DNA from: JBLKSS01 sp047607725 | Lineage (GTDB): Bacteria > Pseudomonadota > Gammaproteobacteria > Enterobacterales > Enterobacteriaceae | Direction of reading: 5' to 3' | NCBI RefSeq assembly: GCF_047607725.1 | Contig: NZ_JBLKSS010000213.1 | Location: forward strand, 1-5,620 | Length of the DNA: 5,620 bases | Shown here: positions 1 through 4,621 of the stretch, piece after piece | How positions within the stretch are numbered: the first letter of the stretch is position 1 | Layout of the letters: each line of letters begins with the position of its first letter | The notes under the pieces: generated by a model | What the model was told of the DNA's origin: nothing | Database searches by the model: none | What the model saw: the letters and a program-made list of their open reading frames with translations, nothing else | Program-made: the position numbers and the translations under genes

Positions 1-2
1 AT

Positions 3-239
3 AATATCGCTGAAAACGCGCTGCGGGTAATAAGCCTGGGTCGCAAGAACTATCTGTTCTTCGGTTCGGATAGCGGCGGCGACCGGGCGGCGCTGATGTA
101 TACGCTGATCGGCAGTTGCAAACTGAACGGCGTGGAGCCGAAAGCGTATCTGCGCCATGTGCTGGCGATTATCGCGGATCATCCCATCAACAAAATCAAA
201 GAGCTCCTGCCGTGGAACCTCACCATCCCTGCTGAATAA
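3..239 (+). CDS. tnpC: IS66 transposase TnpC, C-terminal part
   Basis: This is the C-terminal 78 residues of the DDE transposase of an IS66-family element, open at the left window edge and ending in TAA at 237-239. Family hallmarks are visible: an N-x-A-E-x-A-L-R block at the start (the glutamate is the expected E of the DDE triad), then GRKNYLFFGSD, GGDRAALMYTLIGSCKLNG, a V-E-P-x-A-Y-L block and the closing ELLPWNL motif found near the end of many IS66 transposases. The reading frame has no lesions within the window. Only 30 bp separate the stop from the end of the element, the normal arrangement. Whether the rest of the gene is intact cannot be seen. Confidence 0.9.
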   Translation, partial: NIAENALRVISLGRKNYLFFGSDSGGDRAALMYTLIGSCKLNGVEPKAYLRHVLAIIADHPINKIKELLPWNLTIPAE

Positions 240-247
240 CTGTCAAT

Positions 248-269
248 ACGGCGCTGGGCGTACGCTTAC
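248..269 (-). repeat. IS66 right terminal inverted repeat (copy 1)
   Basis: Read from 269 leftward this 22-bp sequence begins GTAAGCGTACGCCCAGC and is identical over all 22 bp to 5464-5485. It is the right-hand terminal inverted repeat of the IS66 element, the site recognised by the element's transposase. Sequence similarity stops after 22 bp, as expected for left and right ends of one IS type. Confidence 0.88.
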
Positions 270-570
270 CCTAAAACAGCTTAAGCAGTTAGAAAAAATA
301 GAGTTACTGCTCTTGGACGACTTGGGCCTGGAATCAATGAGTCCGATACAGGCAACGATGCTGTTGGAGGTGATGGAAGATCGTTACGACAAAAGCAGCA
401 GCATCCTGATCAGTCAACTGCCGGTAAAAAAATGGTATGGACTGATAGAAAACCCCACGGCAGCTGACTCGTTACTCGATCGGCTAGTACACCCCAGCTA
501 TCGACTGGAACTTATAGGCGAATCACTACGCAAAGAGCAAGGAGTAGCAAGCACAGGAAAAATAGACTAA
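270..570 (+). pseudogene. istB: istB, IS21-family ATPase, 3' remnant
   Basis: This is the C-terminal 99 or so residues of IstB, the AAA+ ATPase that assists the IS21 transposase IstA. The 5' part is removed by the IS66 insertion ending at 269. Visible features are the Walker B segment IELLLLDDLGLE near 298-333, the EVMEDRYDKSSSILISQLPV block, and the conserved C-terminal DRLVHPSYRLELIGESLRK motif. The stop is TAA at 568-570. An open frame continues upstream to about 157, but that part is a second frame of the IS66 transposase gene and not istB. The Walker A half is absent, so this fragment cannot work. The rest of istB and istA would be expected beyond the left end of the IS66 copy, outside the window. 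Confidence 0.88.
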
Positions 571-597
571 AACCGAGTCAGAAGATGAGCGAACACA

Positions 598-685
598 TGA
601 TCGAATATCACTGGAATGGGTGATCGGAAAATATCGGAATAACTGATCGGATGTCGCCGGAACAGATGATCGGATACGTCGGAAT
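598..685 (+). repeat. Four end repeats of the IS21 element, 23-bp period
   Basis: Units start at 598, 621, 644 and 667, a spacing of exactly 23 bp. Each reads roughly TGATCGGA then a variable middle and TCGGAAT. The innermost unit is the most diverged and the outermost the cleanest. Multiple repeats near the ends are known in IS21-family elements and are thought to be transposase-binding sites. The role here is inferred from family knowledge. Confidence 0.75.
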
Positions 686-690
686 CTGCA

Positions 691-1014
691 AAAGTATCAG
701 CGTTTGCAAGATTCGGGGTAGGTGTTTTTAGCGCCTTCTTTTCGCTGACGGGATTGATGCCGGTGTTAATTTTTAATTTGGTGGCTGACTGCACTGCCTT
801 GGCTTCAGACAAAAAACTTTTGGATGATCGCCTATATGCTGAGCGTCCGCTCTTTGCTGTCGAAGCGATACCGCATCCGCCAGACCATGGCGCCTGTGGG
901 AGTAACGAATAGGAATAGACCACCCATGTCCGACATGCTGTAGCCTTTCTCTCTGGGTTTGGCTTGCTCTATTTGCTTTGCGGTTAGCAAGAGTGGGTAT
1001 TGCTAAGGGGGCAT
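691..1014 (-). pseudogene. P4-type tyrosine integrase, N-terminal remnant with frameshifts
   Basis: This is the N-terminal arm-binding domain (DUF4102 type) of a phage or island integrase, read on the minus strand. From the ATG at 1014-1012 the frame gives LLTAKQIEQAKPREKGY, then GGLFLFVTPTG and WRMRYRFDSKERTLSI, the classical start of P4/CPS-53-like integrases. Lesions are a TAG at codon 4 (1005-1003), a TAG after LSI (834-832) and two shifts. Removing one AT from ATAT near 833-838 and adding one base to the A6 run at 811-816 restores SIGDHPKVFLSEA. The next frame then gives TGINPVSEKKALKT and stops at the IS21 boundary near 690. The catalytic domain is absent. The gene points away from argW, as int genes at tRNA sites often do. 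A TTG near 994 could be the original start. Confidence 0.8.
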
Positions 1015-1156
1015 CAAAATTATGCCCGCAATGATGTCCGCGAAAGTTGTGTCATATCAAAGAATTTTGGGTAATGGAGTGTATCTATTAACTGGCAGGA
1101 ATCCTGGATTGGCGTGGTGTTTAGGTAATGCGAAGTTATGAACGTTAAGGTCAGAA

Positions 1157-1231
1157 TGGTGTCCCCGACAGGAGTCGAACCTGTAACTAGCCCTTAGGAG
1201 GGGCTTGCTATATCCGTTTAACTACGGAGAC
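1157..1231 (-). tRNA. argW: tRNA-Arg (anticodon CCU)
   Basis: The minus strand folds into a complete 75-nt tRNA. The 7-bp acceptor stem pairs GTCTCCG at the 5' end with CGGGGAC near the 3' end, including one T-G pair. The anticodon stem-loop is CCCCTCCTAAGGGC with anticodon CCT, the T arm contains GGTTCGACTCC, and CCA is encoded at 1159-1157. It closely resembles E. coli argW from memory and lies in the same order, yfdC then argW then an integrase gene, all on one strand. It reads the rare codon AGG. No lesion is visible. The 3' half of this tRNA gene is a known integration target for elements such as CPS-53, which explains the integrase remnant just downstream. Confidence 0.96.
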
Positions 1232-1247
1232 ACGCCAAGCGGCGGCC

Positions 1248-1275
1248 AGTATAGCCTATCTGGCCCCGGAAATAA
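1248..1275 (-). promoter_or_regulatory. Probable sigma-70 promoter of argW
   Basis: On the minus strand TATACT (1253-1248) matches the -10 consensus at five of six positions. A weak TTATTT (1275-1270) lies 16 bp upstream as the -35. The bases between the -10 and the tRNA are GC-rich (GGCCGCCGC), a discriminator type typical of stringently controlled stable-RNA promoters. Start of transcription is predicted around 1240. Confidence 0.6.
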
Positions 1276-1562
1276 GCACCCGGCGGCGCGTTTGCTCAAT
1301 TCCTGGTCAAAGCGCGGCATTGCTCGCTTCATGGGGCGGAACCGTGAGCGTGCGACGGCATCCGCGCCTGCTGGCGCGGGGAAAAACCACGACGACATGA
1401 CGCTGAACGCAGCGGTGTGTCGTCGCGACACACGCCAGAGGGTGTCGGCGCCGGCGCGCGGCGCGTGCCTCATGCCGCCCGAGGACGCATCGCGCGCGTT
1501 CCGCGACTTAAGTCTTGGGCGTCACGCGAGGGGCCCGTCGCGTCGCCGATCGTCCCCGGGGG
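1276..1562. other. GC-rich intergenic stretch without a gene
   Basis: This lies between the argW promoter and the end of yfdC. No open frame here resembles a protein I recognise. The composition is strikingly GC-rich, with repeated CGCG and GGCGCG runs. Two stem-loops stand out: CCGCGCC/GGCGCGG with a 4-base loop at 1362-1379, and GTGTGTCG/CGACACAC with a 3-base loop at 1415-1433. Neither is followed by a T-run on either strand, so neither is a standard intrinsic terminator. Confidence 0.5.
1415..1433. repeat. Perfect 8-bp stem-loop
   Basis: GTGTGTCG at 1415-1422 and CGACACAC at 1426-1433 are exact reverse complements around the loop TCG. It sits downstream of yfdC. No T-tract follows on either strand, so its role is unknown; it may simply be a processing or mRNA-stabilising hairpin. 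Confidence 0.5.
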
Positions 1563-2579
1563 CTAATCTTGTTTAGCGGGGGACGTTTTATGGTCGCTGG
1601 CGGCGGATGCTCGCCGGTGATGGTTCAAGTCGTTACGTATTTGGGCGTGGCTTATTAACGCGAAAATAAATGTACCGCCAACGATATTGCCCGCCAGCGT
1701 GGGCAGCACGAACGGATAGAAAAATTACCACCACGGGATATCGCCATTAAAGACCAGATACAGGATTTCGACCGATCCCACCACGATATGGGTCAAATCG
1801 CCGATGCCCATTAAATAGGTCATCAGGATAATGATAAGAAGTTTATTGTGTTTTGCCGAGGGCATCATCCAGACCAGCGATGCGATGATCCAGCCGGAGA
1901 TGATGGCGTTGCAAAACATCTCGCCTGGGGTGTTGGTCATCACCTCCTGGGAAAGCGCGACAAAAGCCGCGCGCGTAGCGCTGTCAAACACCGGCAGGTG
2001 GATAAAGGCGAAAGCCATTAACGCCGTGCCAATCAGGTTGCCTACCAGCACCACGCTCCAAAGCCGCATCAGAATAGCAAAATTATGGCGGGTAGGTTTG
2101 TGCATAAAGGGCAATACGGTGGTCAAGGTGTTTTCCGTGAACAGTTGCTGGAGCGCCATAATGACAATAACAAAACCAATGGTGTAGCTCAGATTTTCGA
2201 CAAAAAAATCGATTGCGCCTTCAGGGAGCCGCGCGTGAAAAATTCCTTTTGCCATTAACGAGGCGCCCATCGACAGGCCGGCCGCCAGGGCGGACCACCC
2301 TAATGCCAGACTATCACGTTCCAGCTCTTTCTCTCCTTCCTGGCGGATCTCTTCATGCACCGCGGCGGAGGGGGAAGGGAGGTTCTTCTCCTCCACCTCA
2401 ATATCGGTACCTTCTTCATTCTCCTGGCTTTCGGCTTCATGGTCTTTGCCACCGGCGGGGGAAGGTTCATCGTCCCGACGCGGGCTGTTCTCATTCTGCT
2501 GGGGGGCGGCTGGGGGTTTTTTCACGTTCTTGATGCATAGATTTGTCTCTTTGGCAGCGGCGAGGATGGCAAACCTCAT
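1563..2579 (-). pseudogene. yfdC: yfdC, FNT-family inner-membrane protein, internal stop
   Basis: YfdC belongs to the formate/nitrite transporter family; its substrate is not firmly established. A long acidic N-terminal extension is followed by IRQEGEKELERDSLALGWSA and membrane helices at about residues 92-111, 128-147, 171-192, 224-245 and 250-272, including GEMFCNAIISGW and THIVVGSVEILYLVFNG. The frame is interrupted by TAA at 1727-1725 (codon 285). It then continues without a shift through FYPFVLPTLAGNIVGG and FALISHAQIRNDL to TAG at 1565-1563, matching the E. coli C-terminus from memory. The stop removes the sixth helix of a normally six-helix fold, so the product is probably dead. The start is doubtful. 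ATG 2579 has no ribosome site, while ATG 2538 has an AGAGA upstream but lies in another frame. Confidence 0.88.
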
Positions 2580-2647
2580 AAGCGTAGCGGCTAGGGCGCA
2601 ATCAGTCGCGTGCGCGCGGCGAGGGCGTCAAAAAAAATATGTCCCGC

Positions 2648-2653
2648 TATAAT
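2648..2653 (+). promoter_or_regulatory. Candidate -10 element (TATAAT)
   Basis: A perfect TATAAT lies in the AT-rich centre of the yfdC-ccmA intergenic region. The matching -35 is poor (GCGTCA, about 18 bp upstream), so activity is uncertain. Read on the other strand the same AT-rich block offers TTGTTA and TATAGC 16 bp apart, a possible yfdC promoter. In E. coli the gene divergent from yfdC is mlaA, which is not present here. Confidence 0.3.
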
Positions 2654-2733
2654 TTGTGGTTAATGAATAACAAAATTTTAACGTTACTGGTTTTTCAGGC
2701 GTTTTATTGATCTAATACAGGCTATTCGGTAAT

Positions 2734-2765
2734 AGGCCGGCGGTAGCGTCGGCGACGGCCTTTTT
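2734..2765 (+). terminator. Probable intrinsic terminator, rightward
   Basis: AGGCCG (2734-2739) pairs with CGGCCT (2756-2761), and the interior is GC-rich and can pair further. The second arm runs straight into TTTTT (2761-2765) on the + strand. No rightward gene lies immediately upstream in this window, so it may be an orphan from a lost gene or the end of a small untranslated transcript. It would shield ccmA from read-through. Confidence 0.5.
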
Positions 2766-2782
2766 CCTTTGGCGCCCCGTGT

Positions 2783-2788
2783 TATGAT
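2783..2788 (+). promoter_or_regulatory. Candidate -10 of the ccmA promoter
   Basis: TATGAT lies 33 bp before the ccmA start. A T-rich hexamer about 16-17 bp upstream (around 2760-2766) is a weak -35 that overlaps the terminator T-run. A short AAAGAG about 11 bp before the ATG is a weak ribosome-binding site. Confidence 0.3.
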
Positions 2789-2821
2789 GCGGGCCATTGT
2801 TAATAAAGAGTTTAATTTCTG

Positions 2822-3104
2822 ATGCTGGCAATCCACAATCTGGCCTGTGTACGCGATGATCGCCCCTTATTTAGCGGATTGAACGATGAGATCGGTCCCG
2901 GTGATTGGGTGCAAATAGAGGGCGCGAATGGTGCCGGCAAAACATCGCTGTTGCGGATCCTGGCCGGTTTGGCGCCGCCGGATGACGGCGAGATACGCTG
3001 GCGCCAGCGCCCGCTGCGTCAGTGTCGGAGCGACTATCATCGCGAGCTGCTTTATCTCGGCCATCAGGTGGGCATTAAGCCCACCCTGACGCCGTGGGAA
3101 AATC
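2822..3104 (+). pseudogene. ccmA: ccmA, heme exporter ATPase, 5' fragment
   Basis: CcmA is the ATP-binding subunit of the CcmABCD complex in cytochrome c maturation at the inner membrane. This fragment covers residues 1-94 of about 205. The Walker A motif GANGAGKTS (34-42) is intact, followed by LLRILAGL, the conserved YHRELLYLGHQVGIK block with the Q-loop glutamine at 82, and TPWEN. The CcmA-like sequence ends exactly where the 338-bp inverted-repeat element begins (3105). The frame then runs 19 codons into the element and stops at 3163. The signature motif, Walker B and H-loop are missing, so the protein cannot hydrolyse ATP. The remainder of ccmA and ccmB-H are not found to the right of the element. 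The start ATG matches the family N-terminus to within two residues. Confidence 0.9.
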
Positions 3105-3154
3105 GTAAGCGCCCCGTGGAGGACGTCTTGAATTATTGGTGGGTTTGTTGTATG
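3105..3154 (+). repeat. Left 50-bp inverted-repeat arm
   Basis: It begins GTAAGCGCCCCGTGGAGGA and ends TTTGTTGTATG. Its reverse complement equals 3393-3442 except at 3115 (C here, the equivalent of T in the other arm). Beyond 3154 similarity fades but a few matches (GTAA) persist. Confidence 0.93.
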
Positions 3155-3239
3155 GCCCGGTAAGAATATATTCCACTACGATGCCTAGTGAACCCGCATC
3201 CTATAAGGGACGGTTGTCAGATCATGGATAATCCGGCGA

Positions 3240-3275
3240 TGATAGTGTCCACTTAAATTTTAATGGACACTATCA
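3240..3275. repeat. Strong palindrome inside the 338-bp element
   Basis: TGATAGTGTCCA (3240-3251) pairs with TGGACACTATCA (3264-3275), and TTAAA/TTTAA pair inside it, giving 17 bp of stem with one unpaired C and a single-base centre. It could be a transcription-ending hairpin, a protein-binding dyad, or two abutting ends of another insertion sequence. The sequence alone does not decide. Confidence 0.8.
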
Positions 3276-3392
3276 CAAACTTCAGAACCACTAATTTCAT
3301 ATCACTCAAACCGTGATGTAAATAAAAGTTATTAAAATCAATACAATGTGAAGATGCAATGAGCATAAGCGTGTAACGTAGGTTTACTGTCT

Positions 3393-3442
3393 CATACAAC
3401 AAACCCACCAATAATTCAAGACGTCCTCCACAGGGCGCTTAC
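3393..3442 (-). repeat. Right 50-bp inverted-repeat arm
   Basis: It begins CATACAACAAACCC on the + strand and ends GGGCGCTTAC. It is the reverse complement of 3105-3154 with one mismatch. The permease frame resumes directly at its outer edge. Confidence 0.93.
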
Positions 3443-3620
3443 TATCGCAACATCGCTGGCGCGCTACGATGGCGGCCACTGGACGCTGGTTGCCCTGTAT
3501 GTCACCGCCGCGTCGATGGTCACCGTATTAACCGCATTCTTCCTGAAAGAACGGCACGGCCGCCATGCTGACAAACCCCTTACACGGCAGGGCAACGTCT
3601 CCGTTGATGCCGCCGACTAA
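3443..3620 (+). pseudogene. MFS permease, C-terminal remnant
   Basis: The last 59 or so residues of a major-facilitator-superfamily transporter end at TAA 3618-3620. The frame reads IATSLARYDGGHWTLVALY, a final hydrophobic helix (VTAASMVTVLTAFFL), the basic KERHGRH and a short polar tail. The aromatic-glycine block before the last helix resembles the metabolite:proton symporter (ShiA/ProP-like) subfamily, but the subfamily call is tentative. The first roughly 370 residues are missing, cut at the 338-bp element. With 72 bp to the next start and the same orientation, it was probably the transporter of the operon formed with the lyase and oxidoreductase that follow, bringing in their substrate. 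Confidence 0.75.
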
Positions 3621-3681
3621 AGCACGCAGAGGTGACGCAGGGATGCGCGCAACAGCCAACATTCATACGGTAGTCAATGAC

Positions 3682-3686
3682 AGGAG
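3682..3686 (+). promoter_or_regulatory. Ribosome-binding site of the lyase gene
   Basis: AGGAG lies six bases before the ATG at 3693. It fixes that ATG as the original start, which matters because the gene is frameshifted 50 bp later. Confidence 0.75.
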
Positions 3687-3692
3687 TAGGGC

Positions 3693-4609
3693 ATGAGTAA
3701 GTCTTTCCCGGGCGGGGTGTGGCCAGTTATGTTGACGCCCTTTAAAAAAATGGCGACGTGGATTACGAAGCACTAGAAACATTGGTCAATTGGTATATTG
3801 ATCAGGGCGNGGCGGGGCTTTTTACCGTCTGCCAGTCAAGCGAGCAATTCTTTCTGACGCTTGAGGAACGCATTAACGTTACCCAAACGGTGAAGGGCAT
3901 CAGCGCGGGACGCGTGCCGGTCATCACGTCCGGCCACGTTGCGGATGATATTCACGATCAAATCGCGGAAATGCAGGCGATGGAGAAAACCGGCGCCGAG
4001 GTGCTGATTTTAATTACCAACCGGCTGGCGCGTGAACATTAAAGCGATGAATGCTGGATAAAAAATTGTCAGGTATTGCTGGATAAGCTGGATCCGCAAA
4101 CGGTGCTGGGCTTATATGAATGTCCTTATCCTTATAAACACCTGCTGTCTGAGAAAATCATTGAATTCTGTCTATCAACTGGCAGGTTCTATTTCATCAA
4201 AGATACCTGTTGCGACGCAGACATTCTGGCGCGGCGAATTACGTTAACCCAGGGCAGCACCATAAAAATTTATAACGCCAATACCACGACCTTGCTTGAT
4301 TCGCTCAGGAAAGGGGTGGCGGGCTATAGCGGCGTTATGGCCAATTTTCATCCGAAACTGTATGTGTGGCTTTGCGAAAACTTTCGGGACGAAAGGGTGG
4401 AGGAATTGGCGGAAGACCTTTCCATCATGTCTTTAATTGAAAGGCAATATTATCCGGTCAACGCTAAATATTATCTTGCCAGCGTCATGCATTTACCGAT
4501 GGGCACCACCAGCCGGCAGCAAAATGATAATGGCTTAACCGATATGTTTAAAAAAGAGACATTTTATCTTTTCCATCTTACCGAAAAACTCGAGAAGAGT
4601 TTTTATTAA
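3693..4609 (+). pseudogene. Dihydrodipicolinate synthase-family lyase, frameshift plus nonsense
   Basis: This is a class I aldolase/lyase of the DapA/NanA family (TIM barrel, Schiff-base lysine), about 305 residues, the normal family length. The start ATG 3693 has AGGAG seven bases upstream and gives FPGGVWPVMLTPF. The A7 run at 3744-3750 is one base short; an eighth A restores NGDVDYEALETLVNWY. A TAA at 4040-4042 (codon 117) interrupts the same frame, which continues to TAA 4607-4609. Numbered in the repaired frame, the catalytic lysine is K170 in YFIKDT and the partner tyrosine Y142 in GLYECPYP, 28 apart as in DapA (133 and 161). The usual GTTGE loop is replaced by CQSSE (47-51), so it is unlikely to be true DapA; the substrate is unknown. 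Base 3810 is undetermined. Confidence 0.88.
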
Positions 4610-4613
4610 GGAG
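4608..4613 (+). promoter_or_regulatory. Ribosome-binding site of the oxidoreductase gene, overlapping the lyase stop
   Basis: AAGGAG overlaps the last two bases of the upstream TAA stop and sits eight bases before the ATG at 4622. This suggests the two genes were translated together from one message. Confidence 0.8.
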
Positions 4614-4621
4614 TAGACAGA

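Larger units (their letters stand above)
1..269 (+). mobile_element. IS66-family element, right end (copy 1)
   Basis: The right-hand end of an IS66-family insertion sequence runs in from outside the window. It contains the last 78 codons of the transposase TnpC and ends at the terminal inverted repeat whose last bases are CGCTTAC at 269; IS66-family ends characteristically begin with GTAA when read inward. The boundary is supported in two ways. IstB-like coding sequence resumes directly after 269, and the same 22-bp end occurs in opposite orientation at 5464-5485, where it interrupts a different gene. This copy is therefore inserted in the istB gene of an IS21-family element. The left part and the other copy of any target duplication lie outside the window. 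Confidence 0.85.
270..690 (+). mobile_element. IS21-family element remnant, right end
   Basis: This stretch joins the istB remnant to an end region with four tandem repeat units, the arrangement typical of the istB side of IS21-family elements. The outer boundary is placed at 690 because IS21-family elements commonly finish in CA and the sequence here reads ...TCTGCA. On the minus strand, integrase coding sequence resumes immediately after that point. The element lies inside the integrase pseudogene and is itself split by the IS66 copy. Its left end and target duplication are out of view, so the boundary is good only to a few bases. Confidence 0.75.
3105..3442. mobile_element. 338-bp MITE-like element with 50-bp inverted repeats
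   Basis: Two arms of 50 bp, 49 of them matching, bracket 238 bp that contain no substantial reading frame. The outer ends read GTAAGCG... and ...CGCTTAC, the same first seven bases as the IS66 ends at 269 and 5464, so the element may be a non-autonomous IS66-family derivative or a joined pair of IS ends. Left of it is ccmA, right of it an unrelated permease gene. The adjoining 8-bp flanks (GGAAAATC and TATCGCAA) are not copies of each other, so this is not a simple insertion: recombination between two copies or a deletion next to the element is likely. The central part is AT-rich and carries a strong palindrome at 3240-3275. Confidence 0.75.

Noticed and set aside
157..269. Extension of the istB open frame leftward to an ATG at 157.
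   Set aside because: This part overlaps the TnpC coding frame and the IS66 end; the IstB match begins only after 269.
704..912. Plus-strand open frame reading like a protein with a hydrophobic segment (FFSLTGLMPVLIFNLVADC).
   Set aside because: It is the antisense of the integrase remnant, whose minus-strand translation matches a known family with ordered motifs.
1205..1576. Open frames on both strands across the argW-yfdC spacer.
   Set aside because: They overlap the tRNA gene and its promoter, are arginine- and alanine-rich as GC-rich noncoding DNA tends to be, and resemble no family I know.
1831..2652. Several plus-strand open frames opposite yfdC.
   Set aside because: They are shadows of the yfdC coding strand, which has clear family homology.
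3105..3163. C-terminal tail of 19 codons on CcmA as a natural variant.
   Set aside because: These codons are encoded by the inverted-repeat arm, so the tail is a by-product of the insertion junction.
3105..3442. CRISPR array or toxin-antitoxin locus in the repeat region.
   Set aside because: There are only two inverted arms, with no direct repeats of spacer type and no small co-directional gene pair.
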